Positions 22,042 through 31,563 of a stretch of 50,766 bases of DNA are shown piece after piece. The stretch is from Mitosporidium daphniae (lineage: Eukaryota; Microsporidia). The position numbers and the translations under genes are program-made. The notes below the pieces were generated by a model that saw only the letters and a list, made by a program, of their open reading frames with translations, did no database searches and was not told where the DNA came from. The DNA is taken from NCBI RefSeq assembly GCF_000760515.2, contig NW_013546589.1, positions 1 through 50,766 on the forward strand. Reading direction: 5' to 3'. The stretch's first letter is position 1; the number at the start of each line of letters is the position of its first letter.

Positions 22042-25000
22042 CTATGGACTCAGTTCTTGTGAGCAGCACGAACGGGCAACGCTCTCGAAAAGCCGTTCAA
22101 TATCTGGCGATCCGCGGGCAAACGGCTGTTGCCAGAAACGGCACGCAGGGGTTCGGATCAAGTCTACAAACGTAATAAGCAAACCCCAAGGATGCGGGCG
22201 CTGCACCACAAGCCGCTCTAGCAATACGCGGGCAATGGTTTCTCGTGCCGCCACAAGGTTGTTAGCAGAGAACCAATTTCGGATCAGCAGCGCACAAAAT
22301 AGCGTGTGTGGGTTGGGATACCTCAGCTGGTTAGCCACGGCGCTCACCACCAAGTACCGGCCTTCGTCCTCGTTTATGGTGCTCATAGAAGCTGTGGCTG
22401 CGAGCAATGCGGTCAGCAGCATTGCTGCACGCGAGCCATCGATGGAGCCGTGGCACCGATCTAGGTCATGGCCGTGCGCGACTATATAAAATACCACCAG
22501 GTTGATCCAGACAGGTCTCGGGATCGTTGCAGGTGGCTGTAGCAGCAGCGTCGCAGCATTCGCCGAAATTCGTCCGTGTTCCAATGCCTCATCTAACAAG
22601 GTACGTGGTGATGGGGGGACCGGAGACGTTAGAAGGCCAGCAAGTTGCGCCAGAGAAGGCTCCAGAGTGGTAGTATGATGCTGCAGGGAATCTGTCACCA
22701 GCGCTTCGATATTGAGCACAGGTGAAAAAGGGTCGAGAAGCTTCAAATTTCGCGGGAAAGCAGAAAGCACAAGATTGCGCAATTGCCAGGCGGCCCCCGG
22801 CATCGCAGCAACAAGACGCCAGTGCCGTTGTGCAAGGAATTCTGGGAAATCGTGCAACAACACCACGAACAATCGCAGCAACCCTTCATTGAAGCGTAGG
22901 GCGGCTGCACTGACCTCGGAGCTCGACAGGCCGGAAGAAAGCAAATCAGATGACGGCCCGCTGGTTACACATGTGCCGATGCAAATGGTCGCACCTGAAG
23001 AGTTAAGAGAAGCACCGACAAGAGTAGACCAAAAGGCCAGAGCATCCAATAGAAGAACAAGAGGTGCATCCGAACTGACACGACATCCTACGTTGCTGAT
23101 GCCACCATTGGCGAGGATAAGCCGTGGAAGCAGAACTCGATGCGAGAGCATGTCAAGCCAAGCGAAAGCAAGCCCCGGGTAGAGCGTTGGACGACACATG
23201 TGCATGCCCTGTGCAAACAGATCGAAAAAAGCAGCGGAGAGTGTGGCATCGCCAAGCTGCCGTTCAGCTCCGTGCCATTCTACAAGCAATGCACCGAGAA
23301 GCTCAGCCAAGGTGCGCGCTAATGAACCCCCAGATGCAATGGAACGACAAAGTGCTGCCCAAAAGCGTGCCAAAAGCTCCGTTCGTCCCATGCCTAGCAG
23401 TGAATCTGGAGCGAATGTAGACCCCGTCGCAGCATTGGCATGCACTCCGTCCGTGGTGCTGGATTCATTAATGTGCAAGCCAATGCCGTTCGCAAACTGG
23501 CCATCTCCGGTGAGGTGCATGTTTTTATCTTCGCCATGAGGCCACATACGCACAACAAAGAGCAAGAGACGAGCAAGGGCGACGGTGCGCGGGGAGCGCC
23601 CGCGCTCTACAGTGCCACACCATGCCCAACCCAGTGCACGTTGCCAAAAGAACTCGAAAAGTGCAGGGACGCGAAAATACCCGCGCACTACGGCCTGATT
23701 AGCAAAAGAGCACAGCGTTTTGTCTGAAGAAGAGACCGCATCACAAAGCCGTGCCCATTCTTCAAGAAGGGACACAAGACGTAATTCAGCGGTTGCATCT
23801 GTGGCTTGTGTGATGGCCTCGCGTCGCCACTCGGCGTCGACAGGATGCATGCCTCCACTGGTGGCTGCTTGTAACGTCGCTTCCCAATCCCACGGCGAAA
23901 AAGGTGCCGGGGTAGTTCCACGCGCACGCGCCGATGCTTTTATCAGCGCCAGCGCCCATGAAGATGAGTCCGAGTATGTTCCCAAAGTCGAACCAGAAGT
24001 TGGCCCCGATTCTGTGGCAAGACCCGAGTCTATGTGCGTAGCTTTTAACGACGTGAGAGCAGCGCCAAGTGCACAGTCAAAGGCAAGTAGCGAACCAATA
24101 CCGGATTCAAGAATGGCGATCAGGACCGGGATTGGCGGTAGGGACTCGGTATGTCGTACGTTCGTGGCAAGAGCGAGAACCCAATCACTGACTTGCCGCG
24201 CCACGCGCGAAGAGAGTTCGCAAAGTTTGTCTAGCAGCAGCACAAGCGCAGAGCATCTCGTCGATGCCAAGGTAGAGCCCATCTCTAAATTCGGAGAATG
24301 AAGTAGCAATGCCCAGAGCCGCTCGGCAAATGCCGCACATGTCTCATCGCGTTGCGGAGCATGAAGTGCGAGCACAAGCACCTGCTTCATGAGCGTTCGT
24401 AACGATGCATGTTCTTGTACTGGAGCCCCCCCTGCTGATGGCGGACCTGACTCGCTGCGAGCTGGACGCTCACTTGCGAGTTCGCAAATTTGTGCGACAA
24501 GTCCATCAAACTCGCCCAATGCAATTTCGGATGGCGTGTGTGAACCAATGCCATCTGGGCTTGTTGGTTTCCGTGGTTCTTGATCGGAGATCTGAAGCGT
24601 TGGAGGGATCGCACCATGCGCCATGCCGAGCATCGCCCCGATGCGTACACGGTCGCCATGTTCAAAGGGCGCAAGCAGTGTACCGGTTTCCGGAAGCACG
24701 CCACCATTCCAGCCTCCAAAGGCTTCCAAGACTGCGGAAAGGTTGGCTGCATTGGCAGCCTGACCACGAGCTCCACCAGCCGAATTGTCGATGTTGCTAA
24801 CACTAGAAGCTGTGAGTGCAGAATTATGGGCTGCAAGTGCGGCCCCAACAACGGCCATGCGTTCAATGATTTCAGCCAGAAGAGGTTGTTCGCTGCTCGA
24901 CAATATCATCAGCACATCGATGCCCGATGTTTCCTCCACTACAGCAGCAAAGCTTTCTACAAAGCGTACCAACGCCGCTGCAATAGGCTCCCTTAGCGTT

Positions 25001-28000
25001 GCGCCCGCAAGATGGGCCGCGAGCGAACGCCCCATGCGTCCAGCCGCAAATGATGGCAAAGACATCGATGTTGATGAACCATTGGGTATAGGTGCGGATG
25101 CTGGACCGGATATCGATGGATCCATCGTCAATGATGTGGCTGTGACAATACCGACAGTGGCCATGCGTAAGAGCACATCGCGCGTGATAACAGTACGCAC
25201 GGCGGCCTCCCAAGAAAGCAATAAGACGCCAAGAAGCCCAGGCGCACCTGGTGCCGCAACCTCAAGCTGCAATGCTGTAGCCTTGCGCTCACCACCGGCC
25301 GGCGTGTGCAAAATACTCAGGGCCTCGCCCAAGGCGCTTAGAAACGGTCGCCCAATGGTGCTACTCAGGTTTAGTGCTGCTGCTGCTGCAAGCACTGCCG
25401 CGTCCATCGATGCTCGTTTCACAGATGTATATGAAGAAGTAGATGGAGGTATCGATGACGATGACGATGATGATGATAAAGAGGAGGTGATCGATGCTGA
25501 AGAAGTGCCACTGGTCGTCGCAGTACATCCGGTCACCAGTTCAGCCGCAGGTGATGAGCCGCTGCCGCGCCAAATGTCCAGCGAACGTCGTGGCATCCCC
25601 AACAACTTGGCTGCCTCCACAGCCATTGGCAGCGCAGGTGCAACCGCGTTTTCTCGCAGCAAATTTAGCGTACGAAAGAGACCTTCAATCTCAAAGCGCA
25701 GATTAAGCCGCAACACACGCTCGCCTTCTGAATAAAGATCAACAAGAAGACCAAGAACCCGCATCAGCCACGGATTGCGCGGTAGCAGTACCTGTGGCGT
25801 GGGCGCACGGGCAAGGCCCTCTATTACTCTGCAGATAAAAGGCAATACCAATGGCAGACGGTCCATGTCATGAGCCTCCAGTATCAGCTCAACGACCGGA
25901 ATGTAGCTGTGTAGCAGTGGCCGTTGAAGCCCTAGCGTCACCAAACCAATCCATGCGCCCAAATTACGCAACAGCATCTCGTCACCTGCTACCGACATCC
26001 CGCTCAAGGCGACGATTAGCATACGTGCCTGACATACGGCCACCAACAGCGTCCAATGTAGCAAACAAATAGTTGCCTGTGCGCGCAATTGCTCTACTGA
26101 TAATACCAGCCGCAAATAGACAAGATGCTGGTTCGGCTCTCCGCCAATTCGCTTGAGCACAAGGTATCGTGCAAGCCAGGAGCCGACAAGTGATTCTTCT
26201 TTACCCTGCTCCTGCAGCAAAGCAGCAATTTCGCGCGCCTTTTCTGTCACATTGCTGCTAACGACATTGTTGACGAGAAACAGCAACCGTTCCGCGGGGA
26301 GTGGCACTTCTTCATCTTCGCTTTCACAGAGGAGCCATCGCCGTACTCCTGCTGGCAGACGTCCGAGCTCAGCATTCAAACTGCGAGAAGCCCGCTCCCC
26401 AAGTGAGATAAATGAAGAGACAAATGTAGCTTGGGGACCGAAGCCGGCAGCAGGGAGTCCCTCAAGAAAGGGCACCAATGCTGCATCTTCACTGCAATCA
26501 TCGACCAAAGTACCCTGACGCAATCGCTCATAAATGGTGGGAAAGGTCGCGAGTCCCGTCACGCCTCTGATTAGCATTCTGCAGAAGGAAGGCCATCGTG
26601 TAGCTGCATCTGGCACGCATTGGGCTAACGCTGTCATTCCAAAGCGCCACAACTTTGACTCTGGTGGCCAGCAAAGCAGTGCTTCAGCGATCATACGTAC
26701 ACCTATGAAAAGCGGTGGGCCATCTAGCAATCCCTGTGCATGCAACAACTGCCCAAAAATGACACCGGTCAATGCAAGCTCTTTCTCTGGATACTTGGAA
26801 AAAAAGCGGAACTCATCCAGGAGGTTATGCACCATGCATGAAAAGACCATGCCATCTCGAGGATCCCGAGAACCTCTCAATCGGATCATTGTTTCAAGTA
26901 CATCTTGCACGGAGGCCTCTTGCGCATATATGCGTTCATAACAAGCATTGGCTTCCGCTTCCACATCTGGCTGAAAGGCAGCCATCTCAAAGTAGGCCGT
27001 CACTTGTGATGAGCAGTGTGAGGGTGCTGGCGTAGTAGCCTGGGAATGTGCTGTGCCGCTTAAAGTGGCGATTGGGCCACCACCAGGCGCTGTCGCTAGT
27101 GCTAGCCCGTGAGATTGGGCACATGTGGTTTCTGATTGTTGAGGCATGCTACGGCCAACAGCTGGGGAAAACCTCTGAGTCAATTGCGTCCATCTTTCCG
27201 CGCATTCGGAGCTCATTAATGGTACAGAAGCTGCAAGCGTTTTAAGCATCAATGAAAGCGCCTCCGAGCTTGGCGGGATAGGTGAGCGGCGAGGAAGAGC
27301 TTCACCTAAAGTGATTGCTGGAGCCGCTCCACTCGTCAAGTGCTCATATACATATTCTACCAAGGCCCGCAAGAAGGGTTCTTTGCGGTCACGGACGACC
27401 TCCTGCAGCCATTTATCTAGATTCAAGTGTTCGCGACGTGAGGCCAACGCCGCCAAATCAATAGTGAAAGTGTGTGAACGCGCCTCTGAAAGCACGTGTG
27501 GAAGCGCTTTCAAATCCTGTGCAATGTCCAATAGGCGCGAAACGCACGATGGATCACGGCGGTGCATCTCGCCCATCACGCCGAGGATGACGGAAGGAGA
27601 TATCCGCCAAAGCCGCGGAAGAACAATAGAAGCCCCCGGCTGTCCTACAAGAAACCCCCCCGTGAGCTTCGCCAGCAAGTCCCCTACAGGAGTGGCCCAA
27701 GCTACACGCAGATGTGCGAGTCCTAGGCACAAAAGCTCTGGGGCTTGCTTTGCGGCAAGCTCCAGCATGGCCCTAGCGTCTTCATAACAGGGCGGCACGT
27801 CCAGAAGATGTACTGTTAATTCTAGCAGATCCACAGCATTCCAGGGTTGGTGAAAAAGGTGAAGCAGTGCATTTCTCGTTGATGCTGAAGTAGATGCAGA
27901 AGAAGCAGCAGCAGATGCAGAAGAAGGAGATGTGCTGGCAGCCCCAGATGTGGACAATTGAGACTGGGTACCGGACCCCACCATTTCAATGTCCTCGAGC

Positions 28001-28809
28001 GATAAAAGCCGCCTCCCAGCCGTTTTTATTAGTTCAGAAAAGACAGCCAGCTCTGGAGTGGCCATTAATGCATATCTGAGGAAAGAGAGTTGTCCGGGAG
28101 AATTTCCCCAAACCTTTTGGATGAAAAGGTAGCACGGAAACTCCAAAGGCGTTCCTGAGATTCTGGTGGCATAATAAAATGTGCGCACGATCAACTCTAC
28201 GCCCTTGACATCTTGAAGATAAAACTCTGGATAATCCAAGCATCCAATTATTGCCGTCCAGTTAAGATATGGGAATATCTCCAGAATAACATCCACAAAA
28301 TCAGTCCAATTCCAGCCCTCAATTAGCGAATTGGAAGATAAGGAGCTGGTGGAGGTGTGTGCTGTCGAGATTGGCGACCCGCCTGGCGCTGTAATCTGCA
28401 ACTTGCTGGCGCGTTGAGAAAGCGATAGCTGTGCTTGCGTAGCAGCCATCATTCCCAATACTTGGGCAATGTCGGCTTCTTTGATGGTGTTTCCATAATG
28501 TGAAGATATTATAGAGGGAAAGTATTCTTTAAGAATAGACTTTGGGCCGCTTTCTACAATAAATTGCACAAGCGGAATTTTGGAGCCCATGCTGGAAGTA
28601 GCTGGTGCAGATGAAAGTGAAGGAGGAGCATAAAGAGAGGACGAGATTGGAGAACTAGATCGCATCGGGGAGTGGCCTGATCTCATTCCAGGCGGGTGTG
28701 GTGACGGAGTAAAATATCTTGGTGGGCCAGGAGAAGATCCCGCCTTGGGTGGAACTGAGGGAGCGTTCGCCCCAACACCACCCGGCAATGTATGGGATGA
28801 TGTTGTCAT
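22042..28809 (-). CDS. NOT1: CCR4-NOT complex scaffold subunit Not1
   Basis: The scaffold of the CCR4-NOT deadenylase complex. A single 2255-codon exon. The C-terminal Not1 superfamily domain is diagnostic: RYLVVSAVANQLRYPNPHTL, IARVLLERLVVQRPHPWGLL, ITFVDLIRTPACRFW and IERLFESVARSCC. Upstream parts show the expected helical HEAT/MIF4G-like arrangement and long Ser/Ala/Gly linkers, including a poly-Ser stretch near 25470. The frame is open to 28857; the first in-frame ATG is 28809 (MTTSSHTLPGG). The gene is clearly GC-richer than its neighbours and, unlike many of them, has no intron. The tRNA-Gly gene lies 77 bp upstream on the same strand. Confidence 0.95.
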   Translation of the reverse strand: MTTSSHTLPGGVGANAPSVPPKAGSSPGPPRYFTPSPHPPGMRSGHSPMRSSSPISSSLYAPPSLSSAPATSSMGSKIPLVQFIVESGPKSILKEYFPSIISSHYGNTIKEADIAQVLGMMAATQAQLSLSQRASKLQITAPGGSPISTAHTSTSSLSSNSLIEGWNWTDFVDVILEIFPYLNWTAIIGCLDYPEFYLQDVKGVELIVRTFYYATRISGTPLEFPCYLFIQKVWGNSPGQLSFLRYALMATPELAVFSELIKTAGRRLLSLEDIEMVGSGTQSQLSTSGAASTSPSSASAAASSASTSASTRNALLHLFHQPWNAVDLLELTVHLLDVPPCYEDARAMLELAAKQAPELLCLGLAHLRVAWATPVGDLLAKLTGGFLVGQPGASIVLPRLWRISPSVILGVMGEMHRRDPSCVSRLLDIAQDLKALPHVLSEARSHTFTIDLAALASRREHLNLDKWLQEVVRDRKEPFLRALVEYVYEHLTSGAAPAITLGEALPRRSPIPPSSEALSLMLKTLAASVPLMSSECAERWTQLTQRFSPAVGRSMPQQSETTCAQSHGLALATAPGGGPIATLSGTAHSQATTPAPSHCSSQVTAYFEMAAFQPDVEAEANACYERIYAQEASVQDVLETMIRLRGSRDPRDGMVFSCMVHNLLDEFRFFSKYPEKELALTGVIFGQLLHAQGLLDGPPLFIGVRMIAEALLCWPPESKLWRFGMTALAQCVPDAATRWPSFCRMLIRGVTGLATFPTIYERLRQGTLVDDCSEDAALVPFLEGLPAAGFGPQATFVSSFISLGERASRSLNAELGRLPAGVRRWLLCESEDEEVPLPAERLLFLVNNVVSSNVTEKAREIAALLQEQGKEESLVGSWLARYLVLKRIGGEPNQHLVYLRLVLSVEQLRAQATICLLHWTLLVAVCQARMLIVALSGMSVAGDEMLLRNLGAWIGLVTLGLQRPLLHSYIPVVELILEAHDMDRLPLVLPFICRVIEGLARAPTPQVLLPRNPWLMRVLGLLVDLYSEGERVLRLNLRFEIEGLFRTLNLLRENAVAPALPMAVEAAKLLGMPRRSLDIWRGSGSSPAAELVTGCTATTSGTSSASITSSLSSSSSSSSIPPSTSSYTSVKRASMDAAVLAAAAALNLSSTIGRPFLSALGEALSILHTPAGGERKATALQLEVAAPGAPGLLGVLLLSWEAAVRTVITRDVLLRMATVGIVTATSLTMDPSISGPASAPIPNGSSTSMSLPSFAAGRMGRSLAAHLAGATLREPIAAALVRFVESFAAVVEETSGIDVLMILSSSEQPLLAEIIERMAVVGAALAAHNSALTASSVSNIDNSAGGARGQAANAANLSAVLEAFGGWNGGVLPETGTLLAPFEHGDRVRIGAMLGMAHGAIPPTLQISDQEPRKPTSPDGIGSHTPSEIALGEFDGLVAQICELASERPARSESGPPSAGGAPVQEHASLRTLMKQVLVLALHAPQRDETCAAFAERLWALLLHSPNLEMGSTLASTRCSALVLLLDKLCELSSRVARQVSDWVLALATNVRHTESLPPIPVLIAILESGIGSLLAFDCALGAALTSLKATHIDSGLATESGPTSGSTLGTYSDSSSWALALIKASARARGTTPAPFSPWDWEATLQAATSGGMHPVDAEWRREAITQATDATAELRLVSLLEEWARLCDAVSSSDKTLCSFANQAVVRGYFRVPALFEFFWQRALGWAWCGTVERGRSPRTVALARLLLFVVRMWPHGEDKNMHLTGDGQFANGIGLHINESSTTDGVHANAATGSTFAPDSLLGMGRTELLARFWAALCRSIASGGSLARTLAELLGALLVEWHGAERQLGDATLSAAFFDLFAQGMHMCRPTLYPGLAFAWLDMLSHRVLLPRLILANGGISNVGCRVSSDAPLVLLLDALAFWSTLVGASLNSSGATICIGTCVTSGPSSDLLSSGLSSSEVSAAALRFNEGLLRLFVVLLHDFPEFLAQRHWRLVAAMPGAAWQLRNLVLSAFPRNLKLLDPFSPVLNIEALVTDSLQHHTTTLEPSLAQLAGLLTSPVPPSPRTLLDEALEHGRISANAATLLLQPPATIPRPVWINLVVFYIVAHGHDLDRCHGSIDGSRAAMLLTALLAATASMSTINEDEGRYLVVSAVANQLRYPNPHTLFCALLIRNWFSANNLVAARETIARVLLERLVVQRPHPWGLLITFVDLIRTPACRFWQQPFARGSPDIERLFESVARSCCSQELSP

Positions 28810-28886
28810 CAAGGTGAAAAATGCCAGTAGGGTTTGCAATTGATGTGATGCCTCCAAGTAAATGTAGACTAATTTAAAAAATTAAC

Positions 28887-28957
28887 TGCATCCTCCGGGA
28901 ATCGAACCCGGGTCTACCGCGTGGCAGGCGGCAATTATACCTCTAAACCAAGAATGC
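28887..28957 (-). tRNA. tRNA-Gly (anticodon GCC)
   Basis: A 71-nt cloverleaf on the minus strand. The acceptor stem GCATTCT pairs with AGGATGC (one G-T), the B box is GGTTCGATTCC, and the anticodon loop CTGCCAC has GCC at 28925-28923. There is no intron and the CCA is not encoded. Downstream on the minus strand, six T residues at 28881-28876 can serve as the Pol III terminator. They also form part of the AT block upstream of NOT1. Confidence 0.97.
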
Positions 28958-29031
28958 ATACAAGGCGATCTCTGCTTATATTTATATTAATACATACAGC
29001 CTATTTCGAGGCCTTTATTTAAATTGTTTTC

Positions 29032-30300
29032 ATGCCCTTGAATTCATTTGAATTCGATGCTCCAAAGTGGCATGACTTTTCAAGGCCCTCATTCATTCAA
29101 AAGCAAAAAATGTTGTTACAACTGCTAGATGCATCATGCTCCATAGTCTCGTCTGATTCGTATGCCTTTGAGGCCGATTTTGCAGAAATGTATTCGGAAA
29201 GTAGCTCGTGGTTTGAGGTACCACACCCTGAGCATGAGGAACTCGTATCTGGAATGGCTGATTGCAATTTAGACTCCAAAAATTTGGTCCGCATAAAATT
29301 GGGGCCACCATTGCGGAAGCTCCCTGTGGATCGTATCAGCAATGAGCTCTCTTTTACTGAAGATGTATCCTTTGGAAGTGAGTCGCCTGTATCGATGCAT
29401 AAGACGACGTCTCTCAATGAAATTATGTCTTCTCCAGCATTCACGCCCATAAGGCCAAAGAGGCTTCGAACAACGCAGGGGATTTCTATGTCATCTCCAA
29501 TTTCGTCAGGCTCCTCGTCAGCCTCGAAAACATTGTTTTATTCTCCGAAAAACATGCTTAATTGGATGTGCAATAGAGAGCATGAATATTCGTCTTCTTC
29601 GCGGTCACCAAGCACCTCGTCTTCCTTTCTATCAGACTCTTTCTTTTCAGCATCTCCGCAGCCTAAACTAAGCCCAAAGAGGACTCTTCGAGACGAATAT
29701 TACGATAATGAGGGCGATACCAGCGCTGAGCATATTTATACAAATGGTGAAACCCCCATCACTCTAAACGACGAAAACGAAATCGACATGGCCCCTGTTT
29801 CTAAGCTCCTGCAGGCTTTTCTGGACAAAAGGCACCAGCAGCACCAGCATACAACAACATTCCCATGTTCGGGTTCCGAAAAATTGCCTACAAGCCCATC
29901 GCCGTCGCCAAATTTCAAAACATTACAAACAAATCCATGCTCACCGCCAGATAAATTAGAGAACATTTTCACACATCCAGTTGAACAAGGCAAGGCAAAT
30001 AACAAGCAGGAAAATGCACCTATTCCTCATGTCGAGCCTGTCCCTCCAAAACAAACACTCTGTTTTGCGTCTATTCAGCAGCAACTTTTGAACAAAAAAA
30101 ATGAGGATCCTTGCCATTCAAACAGGCAAAAAATAAACCCTCGGTGGAACCACGTCGGAGTGGCCTCAATAGCCCAGCAAAAAGCACATCCAGAAAAGAC
30201 GCCAGACCAAATGGAAGAACTACTGTCAATATTAGCAGAGCATAACGCCAAAGTTCGCAACCCATGTGCTGCCATCAACATTCGGAATTTTTCTAGATAA
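29032..30300 (+). CDS. TPX2-like protein with Aurora-binding N-terminus
   Basis: An intronless 422-residue protein. Its first 70 residues match the Aurora-A-binding part of TPX2. SFEFDAPKWHDF corresponds to the SYSYDAP...F segment, and SSSWFEVPHPE to the SWFE segment that packs on the kinase activation loop. The spacing between the two is larger than in animals. The remainder is Ser/Pro-rich and low complexity with basic patches (RPKRLRTTQG) and a short helical end (QMEELLSILAEHNAKVRNP). I see none of the FKAxPxPK microtubule repeats, which are in the separate gene at 5127-6245. The start ATG at 29032 follows an AT block (29012-29029). Function as an Aurora activator is inferred. Confidence 0.65.
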   Translation: MPLNSFEFDAPKWHDFSRPSFIQKQKMLLQLLDASCSIVSSDSYAFEADFAEMYSESSSWFEVPHPEHEELVSGMADCNLDSKNLVRIKLGPPLRKLPVDRISNELSFTEDVSFGSESPVSMHKTTSLNEIMSSPAFTPIRPKRLRTTQGISMSSPISSGSSSASKTLFYSPKNMLNWMCNREHEYSSSSRSPSTSSSFLSDSFFSASPQPKLSPKRTLRDEYYDNEGDTSAEHIYTNGETPITLNDENEIDMAPVSKLLQAFLDKRHQQHQHTTTFPCSGSEKLPTSPSPSPNFKTLQTNPCSPPDKLENIFTHPVEQGKANNKQENAPIPHVEPVPPKQTLCFASIQQQLLNKKNEDPCHSNRQKINPRWNHVGVASIAQQKAHPEKTPDQMEELLSILAEHNAKVRNPCAAINIRNFSR

Positions 30301-30597
30301 CCAAAAACTCCTTGGTGTGTTTCTTTATAAAAAGAGTAGCTAATCCTGCGTTGCGATATGCTGTAGATGGAACCAAATCAAACGAACCGAAAGGAGAGGA
30401 AGGGAAAGCAAATAAAATAAAATTTGATAATCGGGGTTTGATCAAACAGCCGTAAACCCCTGCTGATGCGGCACTTGAACTAATATGATCCCACGGGCTA
30501 CATTTAAATGAACATATGGACGCAACGCATGGTGGTAAATTAGCAAATAAAATGCTGCAAATATGAGGCTGTTTTTGGAATTAAATAATTTTTTAAC

Positions 30598-31452
30598 ATG
30601 ACAAGGCATTCCAAAAATAATACTTCAGCGTCCGTTTTTTCCTATTCAGAGCGATCGAAGCTTGCATATGGAACCATTGAGAGGCGACATACCCGAGACA
30701 CAGTAAAAAAATTTGATGCTTGCTATTTATGTTTCTTAACAGCAATTGACCCGGTTTGCTGCAGTGAAGGGCATCTTTCATGTAGGGAATGCATTATATC
30801 TACGCTCCTTTCACAAAAAAACTCGTCCAAAGAACTAGCGAACAAAAAGGCTGCTCTGGAAAAAAGAGCTGCCGAATTGGATGCGGAAGAGGCTCGCAAA
30901 GACGCTCTTCAGAAAGAGCAAATGTTTATCCGTGCAACCGAAGGGAAAATCAACCCCCAACGAACAGACTCTTCTGGCATGGCTAACGCTTTAGCCTTGT
31001 CAAGCTCGTGTTCTTTTTGGATCCCTGAAAAGGCCCCGAATTTTTCTCTACTTGAAGGCGGAAAAGCCCTGAAAGCACCCCCAAGCAAGACAAGTTGTTT
31101 TGGCGGATTCTCTCCCCATTCAATCACGTTAAGGTCGTTAATAACCTTGAATTTTACCGCAAAAATATCCTCCTCCTCCTCCTCCTCCTCCTCCTCCTCG
31201 TCAAGTGATGAGGAAAAGATTTGTCCCATATGTCTTCGGTCTTTGAACAACAATTTTCAACTATTGGTCTTCAAGAGCTGTGGCCATGTCCTATGCAACG
31301 AGTGCGTTCACTTGTCTACTCCGGAACAGAAAAAATGCATCGCTTGTGGGGAAGATTCGTCGCAACTGATCCGCCTTTCGAAAGATGGAACCGGCTTTGC
31401 CTCCGGAGGCGGCCAGGTCCTAATCCGCAAATACGATCTGCCATTCCAATAG
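30598..31452 (+). CDS. NOSIP: NOSIP-family U-box/RING E3 ligase
   Basis: A 284-residue protein starting MTRHSKNNTSASVFSYSER, the NOSIP signature. An N-terminal degenerate U-box follows (FDACYLCFLTAIDPVCC). A charged helical stretch then has KKAALEKRAAELDAEEARKD, with the conserved SFWIP further on. The C-terminal RING is complete (CPICLRSL, CGHVLCNECV, CIACG), followed by GTGFASGG typical of the family. A 13-serine run is encoded by a TCC microsatellite at 31168-31199. In other eukaryotes the protein is a ubiquitin ligase associated with the spliceosome. It is intronless, with ATG 30598 preceded by an AT block at 30578-30596. 30301-30597 contains no gene; I note only a 7-bp hairpin around 30434-30457. 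Confidence 0.88.
   Translation: MTRHSKNNTSASVFSYSERSKLAYGTIERRHTRDTVKKFDACYLCFLTAIDPVCCSEGHLSCRECIISTLLSQKNSSKELANKKAALEKRAAELDAEEARKDALQKEQMFIRATEGKINPQRTDSSGMANALALSSSCSFWIPEKAPNFSLLEGGKALKAPPSKTSCFGGFSPHSITLRSLITLNFTAKISSSSSSSSSSSSSDEEKICPICLRSLNNNFQLLVFKSCGHVLCNECVHLSTPEQKKCIACGEDSSQLIRLSKDGTGFASGGGQVLIRKYDLPFQ
31168..31199 (+). repeat. TCC microsatellite coding for poly-Ser
   Basis: About ten uninterrupted tcc triplets inside NOSIP, encoding most of a 13-serine run between the linker and the C-terminal RING. Confidence 0.97.
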
Positions 31453-31563
31453 CATCTGGCGCCGTCAGATACTTCACTTAGAGCTGGCTCATCGGACCAG
31501 CGTTTCAGTATTGCTTGATTAAAATTTAATTATCACTGTACAGGCTGCCGCCCAATCGCGGTT

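Noticed and set aside
22100-28250. Many plus-strand frames of 60-320 codons opposite NOT1
   Set aside because: They are shadows of a GC-rich coding strand. Composition is Arg/Ser/Ala-biased without motifs, and NOT1 is continuous over all of them.
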